48,007 nt of DNA, from NCBI GenBank assembly GCA_019420065.1, contig JAHZHX010000007.1:1-48007 (forward strand), written 5' to 3'. Position numbers and translations under genes: made by a program. This document shows positions 1 to 8,196 of this stretch, piece after piece (the stretch's first letter is position 1; each line of letters begins with the position of its first letter). The notes under the pieces were generated by a model. It was not told the DNA's origin. It was given only the letters and a program-made list of their open reading frames with translations, and ran no database searches. The stretch is from Clostridiales bacterium (lineage in GTDB: Bacteria; Bacillota; Clostridia; Christensenellales; Aristaeellaceae).

Positions 1-978
1 GCGGTGACGGTCAAGTACCGGGGTACATATTCCGCTTCCTTTACCGGCAAACGCAATTATTCGCTGCACCTGAAAAACGAGGACGGCACGCAGAGAAAAG
101 CGTCGCTGCTGGGACTCAGGCAGGATGACGATTATGTGCTGCTGGGGGCCTTGAGCGATCCTTCCCGGCTGCGCAACGCGATCGGGCTGTCCCTGTGGCG
201 GGAGCTGGGCTATCCCGCTCCGGCCTGCGCGGCGTGCGAGCTGTATTTTTCCGGGTATTACAAGGGGCTGTACTTTCTGTTTGAGCGGCCGGACCGGAAA
301 AGCGCTGGGGTTCCTAAAGACGGCGCGCTGTACCGCGTGCTTTGCGCCGCGGCGGACGGCGCGAACGCTTTGACGGATGCGGTTTCTGATGCGCCGCGGG
401 GCGAAACGTGGTATAATATAGGGAAGCGCTATCCGGATACCGACGACGGGTGGGCGCCGCTGCTGCAAATGCTGGAAGCGCCGGAAAAGTATCTGGATCT
501 TTCCGCGTTTGCCGATTATTATCTGTTTGTCAACCTTACGGGCGCGTCGGATAATCTGGAAAAAAACCTGTTCCTGTGCTGGGACGGGGCGCGCTTTTAT
601 CCCATGCCGTGGGATATGGACGCGGCGTTTGGCCGCCGCTACAATGCGGAGAGCAGCGCTGGGGACGGCCTGTATTCCGCGCCGTTCTTTGAAAAGCTGC
701 TGGAGACGCCCGCATTCCGGGAGGCGCTGCGCGCGCGCTGGAAAACGCTGAAAAAAACGCTTGTGCCCGAAGCGATCATATCGCGCTTTGAAAGCGTTTG
801 CGCGGAGCTTGCGGCCTGCGGCGTTTGGGAGCGGGAGCGCGCCCGCTTCCCTGACTATACGGATCTGTCTACCGGCAAAACGCATGCGCTCGACCCTGCC
901 GGCGAAATCGAGAATCTGCCCGCTTATCTGACCCGCCGCGCGGAACTGATCGAAGGGTGGATCATCCGCCTGCCCTGA
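1..978 (+). CDS. CotH-family spore-coat-type protein kinase, 5' end cut off
   Basis: The frame is open at the left edge, so the N-terminus is missing. The visible 325 residues match the CotH kinase-like fold. A Lys-containing KRNYSLHLK stretch near residues 17-25 is followed by an LLG..DDDYVLLGALSDPSRLRNAI segment near 36-62. A PWDMDAAFG motif near 202-210 supplies the acidic metal-binding residues. CotH of Bacillus phosphorylates spore coat proteins, but clostridia carry many CotH-like proteins with unknown targets, some of them extracytoplasmic. The stop lies 14 nt before the start of the next gene, so co-transcription with the following envelope genes is likely. The family call is firm; the substrate is unknown. 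Confidence 0.85.
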   Translation, partial: AVTVKYRGTYSASFTGKRNYSLHLKNEDGTQRKASLLGLRQDDDYVLLGALSDPSRLRNAIGLSLWRELGYPAPACAACELYFSGYYKGLYFLFERPDRKSAGVPKDGALYRVLCAAADGANALTDAVSDAPRGETWYNIGKRYPDTDDGWAPLLQMLEAPEKYLDLSAFADYYLFVNLTGASDNLEKNLFLCWDGARFYPMPWDMDAAFGRRYNAESSAGDGLYSAPFFEKLLETPAFREALRARWKTLKKTLVPEAIISRFESVCAELAACGVWERERARFPDYTDLSTGKTHALDPAGEIENLPAYLTRRAELIEGWIIRLP

Positions 979-992
979 AACGGAGGAAAGAA

Positions 993-3074
993 ATGACGAC
1001 CGTGACCGCTGCGGCCCTATGCCTGGGCGCGCTGGGCTGCCTGCTTGCTTCAATGCGCCCAAAGGCAGGCGTGCCGCTGAAAAAATTTCTGCGCGCGGCT
1101 GCCGGCTGCATTGCTCTGTCGCTGGCGCTGGAGGGCGGCTTGTTTCAGTATGACGCGCTGGCCTCCCGCGGCCTGTCGCCCGAAGCGCTGGATATGAAAA
1201 GCGCCCGGATCGATGAGAACGGCGCGCTGTTTACCGGCCTGTCGCTTGAAATGCGCTATGTGGACGCGGTGTTTTCGGGGCCGACGGGGGTTGCCGCGGT
1301 CAGCTTTGCCGTGCAGGACGCCGCCTACGCCAAGGGAATGGCCGAGGCGTACAGCTGCAAAATCAATCCCGGCGGCGGGCGCTTTGCCACGGCGCATGCG
1401 CGGGTGGAGAGCCATGGCGCGGCCACCGCGCTGCGGATCTCCTATCCGCAGGACTGCACGCTGCTGTCGGTCACCGTCAACGCTCCGCAGGCGTACCGTT
1501 TTTCGCTGCCGCGGCTGATGTGCCTGCTGCTGCCGCTGCTGCTGGTCAGCCTGATTTTGTGCTTTGGACTGTGGAAGATACCGCTGAACCGCGGCAAAAC
1601 CGCGCATCGTGCTGTTTACGCGCTCTGCTGTGTGTTTTGCCTGCTGCTGTGCGTATGGGTGCATGTGCTGTGCACGCCCTATGACCGCACGCTCTTTCCA
1701 TATACCAGGGCGCTGGAATATCCTTTTGAGAACGGGGCGTATCAGTACCGGTCGCTGACGCATGCCGTGATGTTTGACGCGCTGGTCAAGGGGCAGGCGC
1801 ATATGGACGTACCGGTGGACGAGGCGCTGCTGGCGCTGGAAAACCCCTATGATCCCACCCAGCGGGCGGAGAGCGGCGCGCCGGTCATGTTTGATTACGC
1901 GCTCCATGAGGGGCGGTATTACGCCTATTTCGGCCTGACGCCGGTGCTGGTGTTTTACGCGCCGTTTTGCTTGCTGACGGGGTATTTGCCGTCTTATACG
2001 ACCGCGGCGTGTTTTTTCGCCATGCTGTCGATGCTGGCGGCCTTCCTGTGCGTGTGGGAAATGGCACGGCGGTTTGTCAAAGCCCCTTCGCTTTTGATGC
2101 TGTGCCTGACGGCGGGTGCCGTGGCGCTGGGCAGCAACGTTTTGATGGTACAGGCCTGCGCCGACCGCTATTATCTGAGCATTGCCAGTATGCAGGCGTT
2201 CTTCTTCCTGACGCTGTGGGCGGGCTTTGCCGCCGTGCGGCAGAAAAAGCGTCTGCCGCGCACGGCCTGGTTTGCGCTTTGCGCGGTATTCACCTTTTTG
2301 TGCGTCTGGTCGCGCGCGACGGGGGCGCTGGCCGCCGCGGGATGGATCGCGCCGTTGTTTATTTTGGTGCTTTGCAGCCGCCGCCACGGATGGCGCCGCA
2401 AGCTGGCGGACGCGGCCGGCTATCTGGTTCCCCTGTGCGCCGGCGCGGCGGCGATCATGGCTTATAACGCGGCGCGCTTTGGCTCGCCCCTGACCTTTGG
2501 ACAAACCTGGCAGCTGACGCTGGAGGACATTCACTATAACCGTCTGTCGCTGCGGGATATCGGGCATGCGATCTATTATTATTTCTTTGACGGGCTGCGC
2601 CTGACGGGCGAGTTTCCCTATATCACGACGGCTGCGGCGTACATCAACCGCTCGGGCAACTGGTTTTACGGAGTGGCCAACGCCGGGGCGCTGACCATGC
2701 CGGTGACCTGGGGGCTGCTGCTGATATGCTGCCTGCCGGAAAAGAAGCGGCGCGGGCAGATGGCCGTATATTTGACGGCAGCGCTTTTCACGCTGCCGCT
2801 GGCGCTGTCGGGCTATGCGATCGCCGGGGTGGCGCAGCGGTATGTGTGCGATATTCAGCCCACGCTGTGCCTGGCGGGGGGCATGGTTTTGCTGGCGCTT
2901 TCCAGCCGCGATATTCAGGAAAACCGCGGACATACGGCGGTGATCCACAGCGCGCTGTGCGTTTGCACGTGCCTGATCGCGCTGGCGCTGGTGTTCAGCA
3001 ATTACCGCAATTTTGTGATGCAGTATGCCCCGGACCGGTATTTGCAGCTGTATACCCTGTTTACGCTGCTGTAA
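993..3074 (+). CDS. Large polytopic membrane protein, GT-C glycosyltransferase-like
   Basis: The start is the ATG at 993, six bases after a GGAGGAAAG ribosome binding site; an in-frame ATG at 957 would lie inside the CotH gene. The 693-residue product opens with two hydrophobic segments. A soluble loop follows (about residues 50-170), then roughly ten further membrane spans. The loop around residues 300-320, FDYALHEGRYYAYFG, is the kind of aromatic-rich segment seen in clostridial GT-C-like membrane proteins that use polyprenyl-linked sugars. No catalytic DxD or DE motif can be assigned with confidence. It lies directly upstream of a GT2 glycosyltransferase and a flippase, which supports a role in surface polysaccharide or glycoprotein assembly. 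The exact function is inferred from context only. Confidence 0.7.
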   Translation: MTTVTAAALCLGALGCLLASMRPKAGVPLKKFLRAAAGCIALSLALEGGLFQYDALASRGLSPEALDMKSARIDENGALFTGLSLEMRYVDAVFSGPTGVAAVSFAVQDAAYAKGMAEAYSCKINPGGGRFATAHARVESHGAATALRISYPQDCTLLSVTVNAPQAYRFSLPRLMCLLLPLLLVSLILCFGLWKIPLNRGKTAHRAVYALCCVFCLLLCVWVHVLCTPYDRTLFPYTRALEYPFENGAYQYRSLTHAVMFDALVKGQAHMDVPVDEALLALENPYDPTQRAESGAPVMFDYALHEGRYYAYFGLTPVLVFYAPFCLLTGYLPSYTTAACFFAMLSMLAAFLCVWEMARRFVKAPSLLMLCLTAGAVALGSNVLMVQACADRYYLSIASMQAFFFLTLWAGFAAVRQKKRLPRTAWFALCAVFTFLCVWSRATGALAAAGWIAPLFILVLCSRRHGWRRKLADAAGYLVPLCAGAAAIMAYNAARFGSPLTFGQTWQLTLEDIHYNRLSLRDIGHAIYYYFFDGLRLTGEFPYITTAAAYINRSGNWFYGVANAGALTMPVTWGLLLICCLPEKKRRGQMAVYLTAALFTLPLALSGYAIAGVAQRYVCDIQPTLCLAGGMVLLALSSRDIQENRGHTAVIHSALCVCTCLIALALVFSNYRNFVMQYAPDRYLQLYTLFTLL

Positions 3075-3092
3075 TGCAAAGGAGAAAATGCC

Positions 3093-4040
3093 ATGGATAC
3101 GATCGCTGTGCTGCTTCCCTGCTATAACGAGGAGCAAACCATCGGCAAGGTGGTGCGCGATTTTCACGCGGCGCTGCCTGAGGCCGTGATTTACGTGTAT
3201 GACAACAATTCGACCGACCGCACGGCCCAGGAGGCGCGGGAGGCCGGGGCGGTGGTGCGCTTTGAGCCGCGTCAGGGCAAGGGGAACGTGATCCGAGCGA
3301 TGTTCCGCGATGTTGACGCGCGCTGCTATCTGATGGCGGACGGCGACGACACCTATCCGGCCGAGCATGCCCGGGAGCTGATCGCGCCCGTGCTGGAAAA
3401 GCGCGCCGATATGGTGGTGGGCGACCGGCTTTCTTCCACCTATTTTACCGAGAATACCCGCCGCTTTCACGGCGGCGGCAATTTGCTGGTGCGCAAACTC
3501 GTCAATCTTTTTTTTCAGGGGAATCTGACCGATATCATGACGGGCTACCGCGCCTTTTCGCCCGAATTTGTCAAATCCTTCCCCGTGCTTTCAGGCGGTT
3601 TTGAAATTGAGACCGAGATGAGCATCCACGCGCTGGACAGCCATCTGCGCCTGCTTTCGGTGCCGGTGCAGTTCCGGGAGCGGCCGGAGGGGAGCGAGTC
3701 CAAGCTCAATACCGTCAGCGACGGCGTGCGGGTGCTGCGCACGATCCTGCGCTTGTTTCGCGACTATAAGCCGCTGTTCTTTTTCACATTGATCGCGGCG
3801 GCGCTGGTGCTCACGGGCGTGGTGCTGCTGGCGCCCGTGTTTGCCGAATTTTTCCGTACCGGGCTGGTGCCGCGCTTTCCCACGCTGTTTTTCGGCAGCA
3901 TCTTGTGCCTGGCGGGCTTTTGCTCGCTGATCTGCGGCCTGGTGCTGCATACGCAGGGCATGCATCACCGCCAGCAGAGCGAGGTGCAGCGCAATATCAT
4001 CGCCATGCTCTGGCGGCAGATGGAAAAAGAGGATCAGTGA
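3093..4040 (+). CDS. Glycosyltransferase family 2, polyprenyl-phosphate type, with C-terminal membrane anchor
   Basis: The 315-residue protein has a GT-A fold start LLPCYNEEQTIGKVV (residues 7-21), an YDNNSTDRT sugar-nucleotide loop and an MADGDDTYP segment with the metal-binding DxD near residues 80-88. The downstream MTGYRAFSP segment is typical of the dolichol-phosphate mannose synthase/DPM1-like branch. Two hydrophobic spans near residues 225-245 and 260-285 anchor it to the cytoplasmic membrane. Such enzymes usually transfer a sugar from a nucleotide donor to undecaprenyl phosphate; the lipid-linked sugar is then used by GT-C enzymes. The upstream GT-C-like protein would be a natural partner. 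An AAAGGAG site precedes the ATG by eight bases. Confidence 0.9.
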   Translation: MDTIAVLLPCYNEEQTIGKVVRDFHAALPEAVIYVYDNNSTDRTAQEAREAGAVVRFEPRQGKGNVIRAMFRDVDARCYLMADGDDTYPAEHARELIAPVLEKRADMVVGDRLSSTYFTENTRRFHGGGNLLVRKLVNLFFQGNLTDIMTGYRAFSPEFVKSFPVLSGGFEIETEMSIHALDSHLRLLSVPVQFRERPEGSESKLNTVSDGVRVLRTILRLFRDYKPLFFFTLIAAALVLTGVVLLAPVFAEFFRTGLVPRFPTLFFGSILCLAGFCSLICGLVLHTQGMHHRQQSEVQRNIIAMLWRQMEKEDQ

Positions 4041-4092
4041 GCTTTTGTTTGGGGCATTCTGAGATATAATAAACAAAAACGGAGGCGCGAGC

Positions 4093-5703
4093 GTGACGGA
4101 AAAAAACAAGTCGCTGGTGGGCGGCATTTCGATTCTGGGCCTGGCCGGGCTGATCTGCAAGGTGGTCGGCGTGCTGTACCGCATTCCGCTGGCGGCCTAT
4201 ATCAGCGCCGAGGGGCTGGGCATATATTCCAAAGTATTTCCGGCCTACAATCTGCTGCTGACCATATCGTCGGCCGGAATACCGGTAGCCATTTCGCGCA
4301 TGGTGTCGCATTATGTCACGCGCGACGATCCGCGCGCGGCAAAGCGGATCTTTTCGGTGGCGGCGCCGCTGTTGACAGCGCTGGGATTGATTGCCACGCT
4401 GCTGCTTTTGTGCGGCAGCGGCTATATGGCGCGGCGCGTAGGCACGCCGGAGAGCAAGGCGGGCTTTATTGCCATTGCGCCCAGCATTTTGCTGGTGTGT
4501 GTCATGAGCGCGTTCCGCGGGTATATGCAGGGACACCGGCGCATGATGCCCACCGCAGTATCGCAGCTGATTGAGCAGGTAGGCAAGGTGGCGGTGGCGC
4601 TGCCGCTGGCGATCATGGGCATGCGCCGCGGCGGCCCGGCCATGGGCGCGGCGGGCGCGCTGCTGGGCACCTCGCTTGCCGAGGCGGCGGCGCTTGTGTA
4701 TATGCTGACCGCGCATCTGCGCGCGCGGCGCGGCTTTGACGCGGCCCCGCAGGCCGAGCCGGGCGAGCGCCTGACCAACCGTTTGATCGCGCGCAGGCTC
4801 CTGGCGGTATCGGTGCCCATCACCCTGGGCGCGTGCATTGTGCCGCTGGCCTCGCTGATTGACAGCTTCATGATTACCCAGCTGATGGAAGCGGGCGGCA
4901 TGGCGGAGGGAGAGGCGCTGGCGCGCTTTGGTCTGTATTCGGGTATGGTCATTACCCTGATTAACGTACCTACGGCGCTGGCCATGGCCATGAGCACCAA
5001 TCTGGTGCCTGACATTGCCAGCGGGGTGGCGCGCGGGGATCGGGCTTATATTGCCCGCGAGAGCCAGACCGGGCTGCGGCTGGCAGCGGTGATCGGCTTT
5101 CCCTGCTCGGTGGGCATGAGCCTGCTGGCCCGGCCGATCCTGTACCTGTGCTACGCCTATTCCAATACCTATACCGCGGCGCAGCTGGACGTGGCGGCCA
5201 GCCTTTTGCAGGTGAGCGCGCTGACGATTGTGCTCTTTACCATGGTGCAGGCGACCAGCGGCATTTTGCAGGGCTGCGGCAAGCAGCGCATTCCCATGTA
5301 TACTTTGGTTGCCGGCGTGGTCTGCAAGGTAGCGCTCAACTATGTGCTTATCGGCATTCCGGAAATCAATATCCATGGCGCGCCCATTGCCTCGCTGGTG
5401 TGCTACACAGTGAGCATGGTTCCCAATCTGTACTATGTGGGCAAGTACGCGGCCGGGCGTTTCCGCTGGGGCGATATTGCCGTGCGGCCGCTGCTGGCCT
5501 CGCTGGGCATGGGCGCGGCGGTTTACCTGCTGTGGCAGGTGGCCTTTACGGAGCGCTTTCTGCACTTGGGACGGCTGAAGCTGCTGCTGGCCGTCATCGC
5601 GTGCGTTGGGGCAGGCATTGTGGTATACGCCATACTGGCGCTGCTGCTTGGCGCGGTGAAAAAAGAGGATCTGCCCGCGCGCCTGCGCCGCAGGATGAAA
5701 TGA
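4093..5703 (+). CDS. spoVB: SpoVB/MurJ-like oligosaccharide or lipid II flippase
   Basis: This 536-residue polytopic protein belongs to the MOP superfamily (PST/SpoVB/MurJ branch). It starts with SLVGGISILGLAGLICKVVGVLYRIPLAAYI and has about 14 predicted spans. It starts with GTG at 4093 behind GGAGGCGCGAGC. SpoVB proteins move lipid-linked cell-wall precursors across the membrane, in Bacillus for spore cortex synthesis. The following genes yabN/mazG and hup keep the order found around spoVB in many clostridia, which supports this over a generic polysaccharide exporter. A TATAAT at 4065-4070 could be a -10 element, but its -35 is weak, so readthrough from upstream is as likely. The gene symbol rests on synteny and similarity. 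Confidence 0.85.
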   Translation: MTEKNKSLVGGISILGLAGLICKVVGVLYRIPLAAYISAEGLGIYSKVFPAYNLLLTISSAGIPVAISRMVSHYVTRDDPRAAKRIFSVAAPLLTALGLIATLLLLCGSGYMARRVGTPESKAGFIAIAPSILLVCVMSAFRGYMQGHRRMMPTAVSQLIEQVGKVAVALPLAIMGMRRGGPAMGAAGALLGTSLAEAAALVYMLTAHLRARRGFDAAPQAEPGERLTNRLIARRLLAVSVPITLGACIVPLASLIDSFMITQLMEAGGMAEGEALARFGLYSGMVITLINVPTALAMAMSTNLVPDIASGVARGDRAYIARESQTGLRLAAVIGFPCSVGMSLLARPILYLCYAYSNTYTAAQLDVAASLLQVSALTIVLFTMVQATSGILQGCGKQRIPMYTLVAGVVCKVALNYVLIGIPEINIHGAPIASLVCYTVSMVPNLYYVGKYAAGRFRWGDIAVRPLLASLGMGAAVYLLWQVAFTERFLHLGRLKLLLAVIACVGAGIVVYAILALLLGAVKKEDLPARLRRRMK

Positions 5704-5716
5704 ATAAGGAGAGGCT

Positions 5717-7090
5717 ATGCATCAGATTACCGTGGTATCTTTGGGAAACGGCGCCCGCGCGCAGCTGACGATCGGGGCGCTGGAGCGCCTGCGCGCCTCG
5801 CGCCGCGTGATTTTGCGTACCGGGCTGACCGACGCGGCGGCGTATCTGCGCGAGCAGGGGATCGCCTTTGAAACGCTGGATGCGCTGCATGAGGAATGCG
5901 AGGACTTTGACGAGCTGATTGCCCGCGCCGCGGAGACGGTGGCCAGGGCGGCGGGGCGCGCCAACGTGGTGTACGCGGTGCTGGATGCGCTCAGCGACGA
6001 GACGGCGGCGGAGCTGAAAAACCGGTATCCCGATAAGGTTGTGTTTGCCGAAGGCGCGTCCGGCGCGCTGCCGTTTTTGCAGGCGGCGGGCGCGGCATTG
6101 CCTGTGCGCATCGCGGCGGCATCCTCGCTTGCGGTGCCCTCCACACAGGACGCGCTGCTGGTGATCGAGCTGTCCTCGCGCCTGCTGGCGGGGGAATGCA
6201 AGCTCAAGCTTGCGCCCTGGTATGGCGATGAAGCCGAGGTGCTGTTTTTCCCGCCCTCGGAAAAGGCGCAGCGCGGCTTTGAACGCATTCCTCTGTGCGA
6301 GCTGGACCGGCAGAAAAGGTACGATCATACGGCGGCGGTCTATATTCCCTGCGTGCCGCTGGAAAAGCGCGAGCGCTGCGATATGTGGGATCTGGTGCGG
6401 GTGCTCAGGCGCCTGCGCGGCCAGGGCGGCGATCCCTGGGATCAGGAGCAGACGCATCGGACGCTGACCCGTTATCTCATCGAGGAGGCGTATGAGGTCA
6501 GTGAGGCGGTGGAGAGCGGCGACTGGGCGCATGTGGCGGACGAATTGGGCGACGTGCTTTTGCAGGTGGTCTTTCAGGCGGATATCGGCGCGCAGTATGG
6601 CACGTTCACCCTTGACGAGATCACGACCGATATTTGCCGCAAAATGATCGAGCGGCATGCGGGCATTTTCTTTGGCGGTCAGGACGGAAAGAATGCGGAG
6701 GAGATTGCCCGCGACTGGGAGCGCATGAAACAGCGGCAGCGGGGGAACACTACCCGGGCGGCGGCGCTGCGCGATGTATCGACGGCGCTGCCGGCGCTGC
6801 GCCGGGCGGAAAAGATTTTTGGAAAGGCCGTACAGATGGGGCTGGATACGTCGCTTTTGACGCAGGAGGGCGCGGCGGGCGAACTGCTTATGGCGGCGGA
6901 ACGGCTGCGCAAGGCGGGCAAATGTCCTGAAGAGGAGGTAGCGCTATTGCTCGCGCGCTTTGTCCGGCGGGTGGAAGAAGCCGAAAACAACGCCCAAATT
7001 GCGGGAAAATCGCCGGAAACCTTGACAAGCGGCGAAATAAATGTATACTTGTCTAAGAGTGAGTCTTCACCGCCCCGTTCGGGGTGTTGA
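5717..7090 (+). CDS. yabN: YabN-type fusion: tetrapyrrole-methylase-like domain plus MazG nucleotide pyrophosphohydrolase
   Basis: The 457-residue protein has two domains. Residues 1 to about 210 resemble the SAM-dependent tetrapyrrole (corrin/porphyrin) methylase fold (ITVVSLGNG at the start). Residues from about 225 form a MazG domain with the metal-binding acidic pattern EEAYEVSEAVE followed by DELGDVLLQVVFQAD, then a second, degenerate MazG repeat. MazG enzymes hydrolyse NTPs, including aberrant ones, to NMP and pyrophosphate; the role of the methylase-like half is unknown in this family. The gene lies 13 nt after spoVB behind AAGGAGAGG and is followed by hup, as in other Firmicutes. The 3' end also carries the hup promoter. 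Confidence 0.92.
   Translation: MHQITVVSLGNGARAQLTIGALERLRASRRVILRTGLTDAAAYLREQGIAFETLDALHEECEDFDELIARAAETVARAAGRANVVYAVLDALSDETAAELKNRYPDKVVFAEGASGALPFLQAAGAALPVRIAAASSLAVPSTQDALLVIELSSRLLAGECKLKLAPWYGDEAEVLFFPPSEKAQRGFERIPLCELDRQKRYDHTAAVYIPCVPLEKRERCDMWDLVRVLRRLRGQGGDPWDQEQTHRTLTRYLIEEAYEVSEAVESGDWAHVADELGDVLLQVVFQADIGAQYGTFTLDEITTDICRKMIERHAGIFFGGQDGKNAEEIARDWERMKQRQRGNTTRAAALRDVSTALPALRRAEKIFGKAVQMGLDTSLLTQEGAAGELLMAAERLRKAGKCPEEEVALLLARFVRRVEEAENNAQIAGKSPETLTSGEINVYLSKSESSPPRSGC
7022..7049 (+). promoter_or_regulatory. Sigma-A-type promoter for hup inside the yabN 3' end
   Basis: TTGACA at 7022-7027 and TATACT at 7044-7049 are separated by 16 bp. The predicted start point is about 75 nt before the hup ATG, so HU can be expressed independently of the sporulation-type genes upstream. 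Confidence 0.65.
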
Positions 7091-7102
7091 CAGCAAGCTG
7101 TC
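7073..7102 (+). other. Two short hairpins in the hup leader
   Basis: CCCCG-TT-CGGGG (7073-7084) and GACAGC-AA-GCTGTC (7089-7102) lie back to back between the hup promoter and its ribosome binding site. Neither is followed by a T tract, so they are not terminators. They could shape leader folding or stability of the HU mRNA. The first one also codes for the last residues of YabN. Confidence 0.4.
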
Positions 7103-7129
7103 ATTTATCAAAGAAAGGAGAAAAGCGTC

Positions 7130-7405
7130 ATGAACAAAACTGAGTTGATTAACGCGGTAGCGGCAAAGGCCGACATCAGCCGGAAGGACGCAGACAAAGC
7201 GGTTTGCGCTGTGATTGATGCAATGATCGGCGCGCTCAAGACGGGCGAAAAGGTGCAGATCGTCGGCTTTGGCGGCTTTGAGGTAAAGGAGCGCGCGGCG
7301 CGCATGGCCCGCAATCCGCGCACGGGCGAGGAGATTGAGATCCCTGCGTCCAAGGCCGTTTCTTTCAAGCCCGGCAAGGGACTGAAAGAAGAACTCAACG
7401 GCTGA
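7130..7405 (+). CDS. hup: HU-family histone-like DNA-binding protein
   Basis: The 91-residue protein starts MNKTELINAVAAKADISRKDA and carries the DNA-binding beta-arm with FGGFEVKERAARMARNPRTG (about residues 46-65), the classic HU/IHF signature. HU binds and bends DNA without strong sequence preference and compacts the nucleoid. The length is normal for bacterial HU. The start follows AGAAAGGAGAAAAGCGTC. It sits after yabN, as in many clostridia, but has its own promoter and a terminator downstream. Confidence 0.97.
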   Translation: MNKTELINAVAAKADISRKDADKAVCAVIDAMIGALKTGEKVQIVGFGGFEVKERAARMARNPRTGEEIEIPASKAVSFKPGKGLKEELNG

Positions 7406-7444
7406 AGGGGATTTTTTCAACGATAAAAGATAAAAAATGATCGG

Positions 7445-7475
7445 GCGGGGGAGGGTATGCTTTCCCCGCTTTTTG
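7445..7475 (+). terminator. Rho-independent terminator after hup
   Basis: GCGGGG (7445-7450) pairs with CCCCGC (7464-7469), followed directly by TTTTT. It ends the HU transcript just ahead of the ribosome binding site of the response regulator. That gene must then be read from a promoter I could not place or by readthrough. Confidence 0.65.
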
Positions 7476-7497
7476 ATTTTGTACAGGAGGCATGACC

Positions 7498-8196
7498 ATG
7501 AGCCACGGCAAGCTGATCCTCATTGCCGACGATGAGGTGGGCATTCACGAGTCCCTGCGGCTGTATCTGCACCGCGACGGGTATGAAACCTATTCCGTTT
7601 TTCGCGGCAGCGATGTGATGGAAGCCTTTACGCGCATGCGGCCCGACCTCGTTATTCTGGACATTATGATGCCGGGACGCAGCGGCACGGACATTTGCGC
7701 CGATATTCGCCGGGTGAGCATGACGCCGGTGATTCTTCTGACGGCAAAGGGGGAGGAGGCCGACCGCCTGCTGGGCTTTGCTCTGGGAGCGGATGACTAT
7801 ATCGTTAAGCCCTTCAGCCCGCGGGAGCTGGTATCGCGCATTCAGGTGATTTTCCGCCGCCTCAACTCGCTGGAAAGCGCGCCCGCGCAGAGCCAGGTGC
7901 TGCTGGGCAATACGGCGATCAACCTGGCCCGCTATGAGGTGCGCGCGCGGGGCGAGCGGGTGATTATGTCTCCCAAAGAGGTAGAAATTCTGCATTTGCT
8001 GGGGGCGCATCCCGGACAGGTGTTTACCCGCGAACAGTTGCTGGACTCGATCTGGGGGTTTGATTTTGACGGCGACAGCCGTGTGGTGGATACATCGGTC
8101 AAGCGCATCCGCAAAAAGCTTCCCGAAGGCTGCGGCGTGGCGCTGCGCTCGGTATATGGCGTGGGCTACAAGCTTGAGGTAGACGAAAATGCATAA
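7498..8196 (+). CDS. OmpR/PhoB-family response regulator
   Basis: The product has 232 residues from the ATG at 7498. The ATG six bases earlier lies only one base after AGGAGG (7485-7490), while 7498 is at the normal distance. The receiver domain (residues 3-120) has the acidic pocket ADDE near its start, the phosphoacceptor Asp55 in LVILDIMMPG, Thr in LLTAKG and Lys in DYIVKPF. The C-terminal winged helix (about 135-230) has the VVDTSVKRIRKKL recognition region. It regulates transcription when phosphorylated by a sensor kinase, here the overlapping downstream gene. Targets are unknown; the linked membrane protein, peptidase and Crp/Fnr genes are the first candidates. Confidence 0.95.
   Translation: MSHGKLILIADDEVGIHESLRLYLHRDGYETYSVFRGSDVMEAFTRMRPDLVILDIMMPGRSGTDICADIRRVSMTPVILLTAKGEEADRLLGFALGADDYIVKPFSPRELVSRIQVIFRRLNSLESAPAQSQVLLGNTAINLARYEVRARGERVIMSPKEVEILHLLGAHPGQVFTREQLLDSIWGFDFDGDSRVVDTSVKRIRKKLPEGCGVALRSVYGVGYKLEVDENA

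Noticed and set aside
1050..3470. Long open frame on the minus strand opposite the GT-C and GT2 genes
   Set aside because: It is antisense to two recognisable genes, has low-complexity Arg/Gln/His-rich content and no ribosome binding site. It reflects the GC-biased codon use of the sense strand.
3997..5565. 522-codon minus-strand frame opposite spoVB
   Set aside because: Same reason: His/Arg/Gln-rich product, no motifs, while the plus strand is a clear flippase.
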